From assembly GCA_965247975.1 (NCBI GenBank), contig OZ252050.1, positions 3,782,001 to 3,846,000 on the forward strand: 64,000 bases of DNA, written 5' to 3'. This DNA comes from Taishania sp965247975 (lineage in GTDB: Bacteria > Bacteroidota > Bacteroidia > Flavobacteriales_D > Crocinitomicaceae). The translations under genes and the position numbers were made by a program. The notes beneath the pieces are model-generated. The model had not been told where the DNA came from. It worked only from the letters and a program-made list of their open reading frames with translations, and ran no database searches. Below, in pieces: positions 34,200 to 42,286 of the stretch; positions within the stretch are counted from its first letter, which is position 1; the number at the start of each line of letters is the position of its first letter.

Positions 34200-34808
34200 A
34201 TGAAAAATTCAATTCCTTGGTCGATTTTTAAGCAAGTTACTTTGGGTTTTATCTTAGTAATTTCGTTCATTTCTTGCAATTCAAATGGGAAAAATACGTC
34301 CGAAGATGAACTTGATTTATTGGAAGAATACTATGAATTTCAAGGATTTGATTTAAGCAATTACGATATCCCAGCGACTATCATGTTGCCCGATGAAACC
34401 GCAAACATTGGTGCTTCAACAAAACCTGAAATTTATCATCGCATGGATGATTTTTATTGGGATATCAAAGTTGGAGCAAATTTCGAACTTCACATCGAAG
34501 ATTATGGCGACAATAAAGATTTGGTAGCCAACCACAAAAAGAAATTAAAGCAAATTAATCTGTTCGAAATTAAATACCTCATCGATGAAAAAGATTTGAT
34601 TCTCTACGAACAAAAATTAATCGTCAAAGGTGAAAAAAACGCCCCAAAAACAGTTGGTGTGGAACATAAATCGTATCATGTTTATGGTCAACGGACGGTA
34701 GATGACATTACCTACGAATTGCGCAGTCGGGATGCTGGTCATGACGAAAAATACATCCAACTTATGGCAAAATCCATTCGTTCTCTTCAAAAGAAAACGA
34801 ATTCATAA
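34200..34808 (+). CDS. Hypothetical lipoprotein
   Basis: A 202-residue protein beginning MKNSIPWSIFKQVTLGFILV with a lipobox-like SFISC (cysteine about 26). The mature part opens with an acidic segment (SEDELDLLEEYYEF) followed by PATIMLPDETANIG, KVGANFELHIEDYGD and a C-terminal basic helix. I do not recognise the family. It ends 51 nt before mrp, which has its own promoter, so the two are probably separate units. Confidence 0.7.
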   Translation: MKNSIPWSIFKQVTLGFILVISFISCNSNGKNTSEDELDLLEEYYEFQGFDLSNYDIPATIMLPDETANIGASTKPEIYHRMDDFYWDIKVGANFELHIEDYGDNKDLVANHKKKLKQINLFEIKYLIDEKDLILYEQKLIVKGEKNAPKTVGVEHKSYHVYGQRTVDDITYELRSRDAGHDEKYIQLMAKSIRSLQKKTNS

Positions 34809-34812
34809 TCCA

Positions 34813-34842
34813 TTGCAATTCCTTGAAAAAAGCGTACTTTTG
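34813..34842 (+). promoter_or_regulatory. Promoter of mrp
   Basis: TTG at 34813-34815 and TACTTTTG at 34835-34842 are separated by 19 nt, an almost ideal Bacteroidetes -33/-7 pair. Transcription should begin near 34849, so the in-frame GTG at 34842 cannot be the mrp start and ATG 34860 is favoured. Confidence 0.65.
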
Positions 34843-34859
34843 TGGCAAGAATACAAGCC

Positions 34860-35951
34860 ATGGAGTTGACGAGAGAAAAGGTAATTGAAGCACTAAAAAC
34901 AATCACAGAACCCGATTTAAAAAAGGACATTGTCTCTTTAAATTTGGTTGAAAATCTTGAAATTTCGGGAGAAACAATCGCTTTAACCGTGTTTATTTCC
35001 AATCCTGCGCTACATGCTCGTAAGCGCATGCAAGAAGCTGTTGAATTTAACCTCAAACGCTTATTGGGAAAGGAAATTGTTGTAAATTGTACGGTTCAAG
35101 GCATGCCCTCCGAAATTCGTGAAGTGAATCGAAAAGTATTGCCTGATGTGAAGAACATCATCGCCATTGCTTCTGGAAAAGGCGGAGTTGGAAAATCAAC
35201 TGTTACGGCAAATATTGCTGGTGGACTTGCGAAAGCGGGTTACAAAGTTGGGATTGTTGATGCTGACATTTACGGACCTTCCATGCCAACAATGTTTGAT
35301 GTAGTCAACGAGCGACCAACCATGATCGATGTGGAAGGAAAACCACTTATCAATCCAGTTTTGGCGTATGGAATCAAAATTTTGTCGATTGGATTTTTCA
35401 CTGAACAAAATGATGCAGTAATTTGGAGAGGTCCGATGGCTTCCAAAGCTTTGACTCAAATGTTTACAGAAGCTTATTGGGGAGAATTGGATTATTTGCT
35501 CATAGATTTACCTCCAGGTACGGGTGATATTCACTTATCCGTCGTGCAAACTGTACCTCTGGATGGCGCAGTAGTTGTTTCGACACCGCAAGAAGTTGCC
35601 TTGGCTGACGCTCGAAAAGGAATCAATATGTTTCGTTTGGAATCCATCAATGTTCCTGTCATCGGAATTGTTGAGAATATGGCTTGGTTCACTCCTGCTG
35701 AACTTCCAGATAACAAATACTATATTTTTGGTCGAGATGGTGCAAAAAATTTAGCCGAAGGAATGAACGTTCCATTTTTAGGACATATTCCTCTTGTGCA
35801 AAGTGTGCGAGAATCTGGTGATGTGGGTAAACCTGCTGTATTCCAAGAAAATACTCCAACGAGTCGCGCTTTTGAAGAATTAGTTGCTAACTTTGTGGAG
35901 AAAGTGAAAGAAGTCAAAATGGCAAAATCCACTAAAAGTCAATTCGCATGA
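34860..35951 (+). CDS. mrp: Mrp/NBP35-type P-loop iron-sulfur carrier protein
   Basis: Binds and transfers iron-sulfur clusters with ATP hydrolysis. The 363-residue protein has an N-terminal DUF59/MIP18 domain (1-80), then a deviant Walker A motif SGKGGVGKST (105-114), VDADIYGPSMPTM and LIDLPPGTGDIHL. The C-terminal CxxC found in many Mrp/ApbC proteins is not visible: the region reads NMAWFTPAELPDNKYYIFG. This variant may hold its cluster differently. The next gene, an NFU-type scaffold, overlaps by 4 nt, supporting the iron-sulfur role. Confidence 0.93.
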   Translation: MELTREKVIEALKTITEPDLKKDIVSLNLVENLEISGETIALTVFISNPALHARKRMQEAVEFNLKRLLGKEIVVNCTVQGMPSEIREVNRKVLPDVKNIIAIASGKGGVGKSTVTANIAGGLAKAGYKVGIVDADIYGPSMPTMFDVVNERPTMIDVEGKPLINPVLAYGIKILSIGFFTEQNDAVIWRGPMASKALTQMFTEAYWGELDYLLIDLPPGTGDIHLSVVQTVPLDGAVVVSTPQEVALADARKGINMFRLESINVPVIGIVENMAWFTPAELPDNKYYIFGRDGAKNLAEGMNVPFLGHIPLVQSVRESGDVGKPAVFQENTPTSRAFEELVANFVEKVKEVKMAKSTKSQFA

Positions 35952-36211
35952 ATTTAAGTAAACAAGAACTAGAATCTAAAATCATTGAATCGATTGATCA
36001 ACTTCGTCCCTATTTGATGGAAGATGGTGGTGATATGGAATTGATTGAATTGACGGATGAAGGAATTGTTCGCGTAAAATTGTTAGGTGCATGCAGTGAT
36101 TGTTCGATGAGCCCAATGACTTTGAGAGCAGGATTAGAAGAAGCTGTAAAAAGTATCTCGCCGCAAATCAAAGGTGTTGAAGCAGTTAACATGGTGTCGA
36201 TCAACGGGTGA
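35948..36211 (+). CDS. NifU C-terminal-domain (NFU) iron-sulfur scaffold
   Basis: An 87-residue stand-alone NFU domain with the cluster-binding motif LLGACSDCSMSPMTLRAG (C49, C52) and the conserved YLMEDGGDMELIEL. Such proteins bind a [4Fe-4S] cluster between two monomers and deliver it to apo-enzymes. Its ATG overlaps the mrp stop (ATGA) and its own stop overlaps the next GTG start, so three genes are coupled. Pairing with Mrp is functionally coherent. Confidence 0.94.
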   Translation: MNLSKQELESKIIESIDQLRPYLMEDGGDMELIELTDEGIVRVKLLGACSDCSMSPMTLRAGLEEAVKSISPQIKGVEAVNMVSING

Positions 36212-37632
36212 TAAAGTGGCTTAAATCCATACCAAAATCTGTTTACATCCTGGCATTTATTGGCACATTTTTGTGTGTTTTTACCAATGAATTAAATCGA
36301 AAAGCACTTAATTCTTCGCTCAAAAATCAATACGGCATGATCCAAACTGCCGATGAACCAAGTTACCTTGTTCCCCCTCAAAATTGGATTAAGAAAGGTC
36401 AATGGAAAGACAATTCGGATGGAATTGCTTCGTATGTCCAACGACCACCAGGATACGGATTGCTATATTTGGTCAATTACCTCGTTCTTGGAAAAGCTGC
36501 ATTGTTAGGCCTTAAACTTTTGCAAATCATCTTATTTTTTTTCAGCGGATTGCTCCTTTGGCGGATCTTGGAAGAATTTGACATAGCCAAGAAATGGAAA
36601 TGGATTGCTTTTGTGCTCTTCCTGTTTTTGCCGAGCTATTCTGGATTTGTTTATTACTCGATGACCGAAGGAGTGACCCCTTTTTTTATGCTTTGGGTTG
36701 TTTTTGAGAGTCTTCAATCATCCAAAAAGAAAAAGCCTAGTTTAGGATTATTCATGAGTTTTGCATTCCTTCTTTTGATTCGCCCGCAACTTGCTTTTAT
36801 CCCATTGGTGGTTTTCTTTTATCATTTCGTTCATCGTCATTGGAAAACATCGATGGTTATTTTGCTTTCGTTTATTCCGATTTTTGGTTGGTATTTTCGA
36901 ACCTCCTTGATTTCAGGCGAAGCACCAAGTGTTCATCCCATTTATTTTAAAACGAACAACTCGCTTTACCGACCAACGCACGCAACAATGACCGATTTAT
37001 ACCGAATTTGGGAATGGCGAAGTGATGTTTTTCATACTCACATGGGCATTGCATCTTGCGGCGATTCTTTGACCATTGAAAACTTGCGCAAAGAAATTCC
37101 ATCTGAAATTTCCAATGCTGTTCTACCTATTTTGCATCGCTTTGGAGCTTTAAATCAATACCGCATTTCACATTTTTCTGGAAAAGAAATCAAGGGCTAT
37201 TTTCAAGGTGAAACTGCATTTATGAAAGACATACAGAAATTACGCAAAAAACTCATCGCAGAAAATTCATTTAAATATTACATCCAAACACCGTCAAAAA
37301 GCGCATCCGAATTCTTGAATAAATCGTATATGAATTTATACATTTTTCAAGCCACGCTTCGCGGAAACTATTTCATTGAGTTTTTGCGCATTTTGTGTTG
37401 GTTCGTAATCGCTGCATCCATTGGTCTCTTTTTTCTCACGCCATTTTTCACGAAACTTCGTTCTATTGAATTTTATTTATTCATCGGAATCGCCGCTTTT
37501 CTTTTTTACTTAGTGTTTTTCCAACGATTGAATGAAGAGCGTTACATTGTGCCTTTACTTCCAGTATTTTTGGTTTTTGGATTTAGAAACTTAGGTGAAT
37601 GCCTTCGAAAATTTGAAGATTTGAAAATTTAG
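36208..37632 (+). CDS. Membrane glycosyltransferase-like protein (GT-C fold)
   Basis: The 474-residue protein starts at a GTG (36208) overlapping the NFU stop. It has about 10 predicted membrane helices (for example SVYILAFIGTFLCVFTNEL, LLGLKLLQIILFFFSGLLL and FYLFIGIAAFLFYLVFF) and a large loop between about residues 230 and 390. An early loop after helix 1 carries acidic residues (ADEPSYLVP), consistent with the GT-C/PMT-like glycosyltransferases that use lipid-linked sugar donors. There is no specific family motif. It may glycosylate exported proteins or lipids; the substrate is unknown. Confidence 0.7.
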   Translation: MIKWLKSIPKSVYILAFIGTFLCVFTNELNRKALNSSLKNQYGMIQTADEPSYLVPPQNWIKKGQWKDNSDGIASYVQRPPGYGLLYLVNYLVLGKAALLGLKLLQIILFFFSGLLLWRILEEFDIAKKWKWIAFVLFLFLPSYSGFVYYSMTEGVTPFFMLWVVFESLQSSKKKKPSLGLFMSFAFLLLIRPQLAFIPLVVFFYHFVHRHWKTSMVILLSFIPIFGWYFRTSLISGEAPSVHPIYFKTNNSLYRPTHATMTDLYRIWEWRSDVFHTHMGIASCGDSLTIENLRKEIPSEISNAVLPILHRFGALNQYRISHFSGKEIKGYFQGETAFMKDIQKLRKKLIAENSFKYYIQTPSKSASEFLNKSYMNLYIFQATLRGNYFIEFLRILCWFVIAASIGLFFLTPFFTKLRSIEFYLFIGIAAFLFYLVFFQRLNEERYIVPLLPVFLVFGFRNLGECLRKFEDLKI

Positions 37633-37670
37633 CTTCGCTGCTGACTTCGTCGGTGAAAATTTGAAAAAAA

Positions 37671-38528
37671 TCACACCTTAAAATCCCACGTTCCAATCAC
37701 TTTATCCTTGTCGTTTTTCAAAAGCACTTCATAGTCGCCTTTTTTCCAACCTTTCACTTGTAATTGAAATGCGTATTCGATGTTTTTTCCTTTAGGCATT
37801 GGCTGAGTACTGTTGGATGTGAATTTCACTTCGCCACCTTTTACTTTTACTTCTTGGTGAAAAATGGTTGGTGCATCTAAAGAAAAAACAAGGTTTCCAG
37901 CAATGTTGATGGTCTCGGAAACAATGTTTCGTTGCTCATCAACGCGGTGTTCTTGCGGAGAAGAATACCAAGAATCTTTGATGCCTAACAATTCGGCTAC
38001 AAAAACCCTGAGTGCCTTGTCTTCTGGTGTGTTGACCGAAATATTAGAAATTGAACTCCCGTTTGCAACTGCCCAAACTGCATCCTGAAAACTTCGTTTT
38101 GCGTTGGGATGTAAAGCGGTATAAGCAGTTAATTTTTTGAGCTTGTCATTTTTCGTTCTTCCAAATTTAAACGCTGTTTCAGAAGATGGAGCGCTGTCAT
38201 CATGTTCAGAGCAGTAAGCTTCCAAATTTGAAGTTTTTCCTTTTTGACTGTCCACAATAAGAGATTGCTCTTCGGTGGTAATCAAGGTTTGTTCTCCTTC
38301 ATTTTTTGGGTAAAAACAAAACCCCGCTGGCACCACAATCTTCAATGGTTGAGTACTCTTGTTCGTCACGGTCAATTGAACTGATTCTCCGGAATAACCA
38401 CCAGTAGCCATTGCATCGGCAACAACCAATTTTTGTACAATTGCTTCATCCAAGGAAACTGTTTTTACCGTTGGAGTAGGAGCCGTTAGAAAACCTGCAA
38501 AACTGAGAAGAAAAATGAATGCGTTCAT
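37671..38528 (-). CDS. Exported protein of unknown function
   Basis: A 285-residue protein with a signal peptide (MNAFIFLLSFAGFLTAPTPT). The first half resembles an Ig-like strand set (SVQLTVTNKSTQPLKIVVPA), followed by CFYPKNEGEQTLIT and a helical section, and ends with a second beta-domain (QLQVKGWKKGDYEVLLKND). Two cysteines (in AGFCFYP and EAYCSEH) could form a disulfide. I recognise no named family. It is convergent with the glycosyltransferase gene and shares no operon. Confidence 0.7.
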   Translation of the reverse strand: MNAFIFLLSFAGFLTAPTPTVKTVSLDEAIVQKLVVADAMATGGYSGESVQLTVTNKSTQPLKIVVPAGFCFYPKNEGEQTLITTEEQSLIVDSQKGKTSNLEAYCSEHDDSAPSSETAFKFGRTKNDKLKKLTAYTALHPNAKRSFQDAVWAVANGSSISNISVNTPEDKALRVFVAELLGIKDSWYSSPQEHRVDEQRNIVSETINIAGNLVFSLDAPTIFHQEVKVKGGEVKFTSNSTQPMPKGKNIEYAFQLQVKGWKKGDYEVLLKNDKDKVIGTWDFKV

Positions 38529-38601
38529 AATAAGACAAATTTAAAGTGAATACTTTACGTGATACTTAATTAACCTAAGATTGAAATTTGGTTACAAAAA
38601 A

Positions 38602-38630
38602 AAATGCCTTCCGAAATTCGAAAGGCATCA
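38602..38630 (-). terminator. Terminator of the superoxide dismutase gene
   Basis: ATGCCTTCCG (38604-38613) pairs with CGAAAGGCAT (38619-38628, one mismatch). On the minus strand a long T run follows the stem. It lies about 40 nt after the sod stop. Confidence 0.75.
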
Positions 38631-38668
38631 AATTACTTAATTTTTAAGTGCTTAATTTTCAATAAATT

Positions 38669-39268
38669 TTACTTCGCAGCAGCATATTTTTTTGCTACAA
38701 CGTCCCAGTTAATCACATTAAAAAATGCACTCACGTAATCCGGACGGCGATTTTGGTAATTCAAATAATAAGCGTGTTCCCAAACATCCAATCCAAGAAT
38801 TGGTGTTCCTTCGCAACCTTCACCCATCACTGGATTGTCTTGGTTTGGTGTAGAACAAATACATAGTTTTCCTCCACTCACACACAACCAAGCCCATCCT
38901 GAACCAAATCGAGTTGCTGCTGCTTTTGAAAATTCTTCTTTGAATGCATCGAAAGAACCAAAAGTGCTGTCGATATCAGCTGCTAATTCGCCTGTTGGTG
39001 TACCTCCTGCATTTGGAGCCATTACTTCCCAGAATAAATTGTGGTTGTAAAATCCGCCGCCATTGTTGCGAACAGCTGGCTTGTCTTTGCAAACTTTCAT
39101 GATTTCTTCAATCGTCATATTTTCCATATCTGTTCCTGCAATCGCAGCATTCAAATTGGTTGTATATGCTTGGTGATGTTTTGTGTGATGGATTTCCATC
39201 GTGCGTGCGTCAATATGTGGCTCAAGCGCATCATACGCGTATGCTAATTGTGGTAATTCAAATGACAT
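38669..39268 (-). CDS. Superoxide dismutase (Fe/Mn family)
   Basis: The 199 residues are a standard Fe/Mn superoxide dismutase: MSFELPQLAYAYDALEPHID at the start, and metal ligands H27, H76 (FYNHNLFWEVM), D161 and H165 in GLDVWEHAYYLNYQNRRPDY. Q143 in NQDNPVMG is the outer-sphere position. Because metal choice cannot be safely read from sequence I give no sodA/sodB symbol. It has its own promoter and terminator, so it is a single-gene unit answering oxidative stress. Confidence 0.96.
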   Translation of the reverse strand: MSFELPQLAYAYDALEPHIDARTMEIHHTKHHQAYTTNLNAAIAGTDMENMTIEEIMKVCKDKPAVRNNGGGFYNHNLFWEVMAPNAGGTPTGELAADIDSTFGSFDAFKEEFSKAAATRFGSGWAWLCVSGGKLCICSTPNQDNPVMGEGCEGTPILGLDVWEHAYYLNYQNRRPDYVSAFFNVINWDVVAKKYAAAK

Positions 39269-39302
39269 ATTTTATGTTTTTAAAGTTAAAATTATTTGAG
39301 TT

Positions 39303-39333
39303 CAAAGATAGATATAAGTGGAGGGAAAGACAA
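39303..39333 (-). promoter_or_regulatory. Promoter of the superoxide dismutase gene
   Basis: On the minus strand TTG (39333-39331), then 20 nt, then TATCTTTG (39310-39303) match the Bacteroidetes promoter. The ATG is 35 nt downstream. Confidence 0.6.
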
Positions 39334-39755
39334 GGGAAAGGTGATTAAAATGATGTTAAAGAATAATAAATTGAACACGACTCTTTTATCTAATATTTTG
39401 ATTCAAATAGGATTTTATACATTTTTAGATTTTGGATAAGTAGGTTTTTAGATCTAAAAACACACTAATATTTATCCAAATGAGGGTCGTTCCTCCTAAC
39501 AATTCGACGATTATTTTCTTTTTTTCCTTGATGAAAAAAAGAAACAAAAAAAATCAAGAACTTTTAAAGGCAATTTTTCTCCTATCGTCGAAAACCGCGA
39601 TCTGCGTATCGCTTCACGCTAGTCACTTATCGTCTGCGCTAATGCTGCGACGGTGACGCGATTACGCATACTTCGTCGCTATTACTGTTAAAAGTTCAAA
39701 GAGTCCCGAACGGGATTTTTTGTGTGAACTTCAAATATTATTTCGCTTTATGATT
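39334..39755. repeat. Gene-free region with dispersed-repeat-like structure
   Basis: A stretch with no supported gene. CTTGAT (39527-39532) and ATCAAG (39553-39558) flank an A-rich segment, and TCTTTTTTTC/GAAAAAAAGA form an overlapping hairpin. A patch richer in GC than its surroundings follows (about 39590-39695), with many CG steps, and ends in a hairpin TCCCG/CGGGA with T7 (39704-39722). The layout resembles intergenic repeats I remember from other Bacteroidetes genomes; that is memory, not a search. Confidence 0.45.
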
Positions 39756-40418
39756 TTATTTTAAATCTAAGATATCAATAATACTTTCATCAAATTTCTT
39801 TAATGCGCTAATTTGAATCAAAAATAATTTATCTCCTTTTTATAGATTACAATTGCCAATTCAAGATTTTCCCAATTGTTTTGAATCATAATGTCTGTTT
39901 TCGAATCAGACTCAATATAATATTCAAAAAGGTCATCTCCTAAAACCCCTATGTAGTTTTGACCATTAAACATGTATTTTATTGAAGCCATGTCAGAAAT
40001 ACCTAGTTTGAAACTTTTATTAAAGTTACGATTGTAATTAATGTTGTAGACAATTCCCTTTGTACCGCCGAATACTGTTTCATAGCGTGTCAAATTAATT
40101 TTATTTGAAGAGTAATTTGTGTCGATTGAAATTTTATCAAAAGGTATTTTAGACTCAATTTCCCAAATATCTAAACTTGTCCCATATTCATCATTAAGGT
40201 TAAGCACATAAATATTATCCGTTTGCCCAAGCACAGTAGCTCCAATCTCTTTAATTTTCGTTCTAAATTCCTTTTTTAAAATCCAAGCCATGTTTTTATG
40301 TATTCCAAAAACAGCCATGACCTCTATTGTGAGTAGAATAATAAAATTCAGCGACATATATAAAACCTACTACTAAGGATAAGATTCCAATTACTTTAAT
40401 GATTTTTTTTTGTGTCAT
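39756..40418 (-). pseudogene. Probable frameshifted gene for a small anchored protein
   Basis: The uninterrupted frame 39818-40357 gives 179 residues beginning MSLNFIILLTIEVMAVFG. In another frame, an ATG at 40418 starts MTQKKIIKVIGILSLVVGF, a proper membrane anchor, running into the same gene if the five-base run at 40307-40311 had four bases. Likewise, one extra base in the run 39837-39841 would continue the protein past its stop into GDKLFLIQISALKK and FDESIIDILDLK, ending at 39756. With both repairs the product is about 220 residues. The family is not recognised. Either this is a decayed gene or the two indels are sequencing errors in short homopolymers. A relic with a similar tail lies just upstream. 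Confidence 0.5.
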
Positions 40419-40428
40419 GTAAATAGTT

Positions 40429-40464
40429 CTATTTCAAATCCAAAATATCAATAAATGCTTCCAT
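40429..40464 (-). pseudogene. Relic of a second copy of the same gene tail
   Basis: The minus strand encodes MEAFIDILDLK and a stop, nearly the same as the tail FDESIIDILDLK of the neighbouring frameshifted gene (39756-39791). It suggests a former tandem duplicate of which only the 3' end remains. Being only 12 codons, the match could still be chance. Confidence 0.35.
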
Positions 40465-40472
40465 TTAAACCC

Positions 40473-41201
40473 CTACCTCTTCATTTCCTTCAAATCTTTC
40501 AAACACTTCTCAGCATGCACCTTAAAATCTTCGATCAAGCGAAAATGATTTTTATGGGTTAGCAAAGAATATAAAGCAATGTCGTTTTTGTTTTGTTGGT
40601 TGGTTGCGAAATACTGAATGGTTTCTTTGGAATAATCACCATTGTGTATGTAATTCGCAAACCAAGGTTGATTTGCACTCAAGCGATCGATGACTTCAAA
40701 AACATGGGCTGCAATTTGGTCGTTCAATTGGTCAATAATCCCCTTTTTGTCGATGTACAATTCCTGGAGTTTTCCATATTTTTTCAGCTCCTTGGACGTG
40801 AATCCTTCGGAGTAATTTTTGAGCTTGTCGAATCCATTCGTGTTGATAACCATTTTCTTGAAGTTCAATCCAAGCGACTGCAAAATGCGATTTTCGGGAT
40901 TCGCGTAATCCTCCAAACTGTATTGCCCCTTCATAAATGCATCCGTAACTTCCCGCTCTTCCTTATAATACGCTAGCAATTGATCCGCATTTGCAATCGA
41001 CTCCTTCAGTTCATTCTCCACTTGTGTATAGGTAGCCCGAATTTTTTGACGCAACTGATAATCATTGTTCAGGTTGTTGATTTTCAAAGCGATAAGAATT
41101 CCGATTACCAGCAACAAAACTTCGCCGATTGCTTTGACAATGAATCGTTTAAAGCGCTGACCTTTCGTTAAATGAGTGGTGTTCACGTGTGTTTGTGCCA
41201 T
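40473..41201 (-). CDS. DUF6090-type membrane-anchored protein
   Basis: A 242-residue protein with one membrane helix near the N-terminus. GEVLLLVIGILIALKINNLN (about 26-45) is the signature I associate with the Bacteroidetes DUF6090 family. The N-terminal side is basic (KGQRFKRFIVK). The rest is a helical, probably periplasmic domain (ATYTQVENELKESIANADQL). Function is unknown. It is at the upstream end of a decaying stretch and on the same strand as the frameshifted gene. Confidence 0.75.
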   Translation of the reverse strand: MAQTHVNTTHLTKGQRFKRFIVKAIGEVLLLVIGILIALKINNLNNDYQLRQKIRATYTQVENELKESIANADQLLAYYKEEREVTDAFMKGQYSLEDYANPENRILQSLGLNFKKMVINTNGFDKLKNYSEGFTSKELKKYGKLQELYIDKKGIIDQLNDQIAAHVFEVIDRLSANQPWFANYIHNGDYSKETIQYFATNQQNKNDIALYSLLTHKNHFRLIEDFKVHAEKCLKDLKEMKR

Positions 41202-41652
41202 GCTAAGAATTTGTTTTCATTCCGAAGTTAAAAATATTTGGATAACTCTTGCTGTGAAGGTGAAAAATCGCATCACCAAGCAGCAGGTGATAATCATATA
41301 AACTGTTGATTATCTATAGAGCAACTTCTTAGATTTATAGGTTGGTGACTGAAAAGTTTCTGTCACGGTTTTTAGTCAAAAACACCTGCCAGAAACAAAT
41401 CCTAGATGGCGCTTTTCCGACGGACTTTCGTCCGACGTTAAAGCGCTTTCGCTCTTTCAGAGCTAAAAAATTTTGGAACTATCTATAATCCATGAAGTTT
41501 CGATTTATCGAAAATATCGGTGACATCGCAATGCGTGTGCTTAAATTATAAGCGTGATTTTATCCGTGCATCCGTGGCTAATCTTCTTTTGCCACGGATG
41601 CACGGATTCAAGCATAAACGGATTCAAAATTGTTAAAAACTTCTAAATTTTT
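41202..41652. other. Gene-free region with hairpins before the dcw cluster
   Basis: About 450 nt with no coding potential. A nested hairpin occurs at 41409-41446 (outer GCGCTTT/AAAGCGC, inner CGGAC/GTCCG). The remainder is low in GC. The region between the DUF6090 gene and the dcw promoter seems to collect repeats. Confidence 0.4.
41562..41607. repeat. 17-bp perfect inverted repeat
   Basis: ATCCGTGCATCCGTGGC at 41562-41578 and its exact reverse complement at 41591-41607 flank a 12-nt loop. A partial third copy (ACGGATTC) follows at about 41618. No T run follows either end strongly, so it is not a standard terminator. Confidence 0.85.
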
Positions 41653-41675
41653 CCACAATTACCACTTCTTACCAC
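41653..41675 (-). promoter_or_regulatory. Candidate upstream MraZ-box array
   Basis: CCAC occurs at 41653, 41662 and 41672; read on the minus strand these are GTGG boxes at 9-10 nt spacing. Two of them have the wider form GTGGTAA. This matches the known MraZ operator style of short G-rich direct repeats once per helix turn, in reverse orientation to the array next to mraZ. Confidence 0.5.
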
Positions 41676-41714
41676 CATCTCTAAAATCTTCTAAAATTCA
41701 ATAAAATCAATTAT

Positions 41715-41747
41715 TTTGAAATCATATTCGAAACTTTTTTACCTTTG
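41715..41747 (+). promoter_or_regulatory. Promoter of the dcw cluster
   Basis: TTTG at 41715-41718 and TACCTTTG at 41740-41747, 21 nt apart, fit the Bacteroidetes -33/-7 consensus. Transcription would start near 41754, leaving a 5' leader of about 75 nt that contains the downstream GTGG repeats. Confidence 0.6.
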
Positions 41748-41780
41748 AAACGTTAAGAGTTATGAACAAACATAATTTTG

Positions 41781-41800
41781 GTGGTAAAAAGTGGTAAATA
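41781..41800 (+). promoter_or_regulatory. MraZ-box array in the mraZ leader
   Basis: Two consecutive 10-bp direct repeats, GTGGTAAAAA and GTGGTAAATA, lie 28 nt before the mraZ ATG. In other bacteria MraZ represses its own operon by binding TGGG/GTGG-type repeats at 10-bp period, so these are good autoregulatory candidates. Confidence 0.6.
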
Positions 41801-41827
41801 CTGTCTATTTTTACCCATTCAATCGTC

Positions 41828-42286
41828 ATGGCAGGCTTAGTAGGAGAATATGAAGTAAAGTTGGACGCGAAAGGGCGTTTCTTATTTCCTTCCGGTTTAC
41901 GGAAGCAACTTCCCGCTGCGTCCCAAAGCGATTTCATGTTGAACAAAGGATTTGAAGATTGCCTCACACTTTATCCCATGACTGAATGGGAGAAAATCAG
42001 TGAGAAACTTTCCAAAATGAACCTGTTCAAACCGAAAAACCGTATGTTTTACCGCTTGTTTCATCAAGGGGCAAAAGCAATTTCACTTGACGGCGTAGGT
42101 CGCGCGCTAATCCCAACTGCTCATGCAGAACGGGTTGGAATCAAACAAGAAGTGATGTTGATCGCATACAATGATCGAATTGAAATCTGGGATAAGTCTA
42201 AATACTTCGATGTTATCGAAAGTAACATGGCGGATTTTGCCGATTTGGCAGATGAAGTAATGGGAGACTTAGACAATGGAGAATAG
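41828..42286 (+). CDS. mraZ: Transcriptional regulator MraZ
   Basis: A 152-residue protein with two AbrB-like MraZ domains. The first is MAGLVGEYEVKLDAKGRFLFPSGLRKQL; the second includes GAKAISLDGVGRALIPTAHA. Both contain the DxxGR(F/A) core. MraZ proteins form ring oligomers that bind repeats upstream of the dcw operon, and such repeats are visible at 41781-41800 and, inverted, at 41653-41675. It is the first gene of a 16-kb cluster and overlaps rsmH by 11 nt. Confidence 0.96.
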   Translation: MAGLVGEYEVKLDAKGRFLFPSGLRKQLPAASQSDFMLNKGFEDCLTLYPMTEWEKISEKLSKMNLFKPKNRMFYRLFHQGAKAISLDGVGRALIPTAHAERVGIKQEVMLIAYNDRIEIWDKSKYFDVIESNMADFADLADEVMGDLDNGE

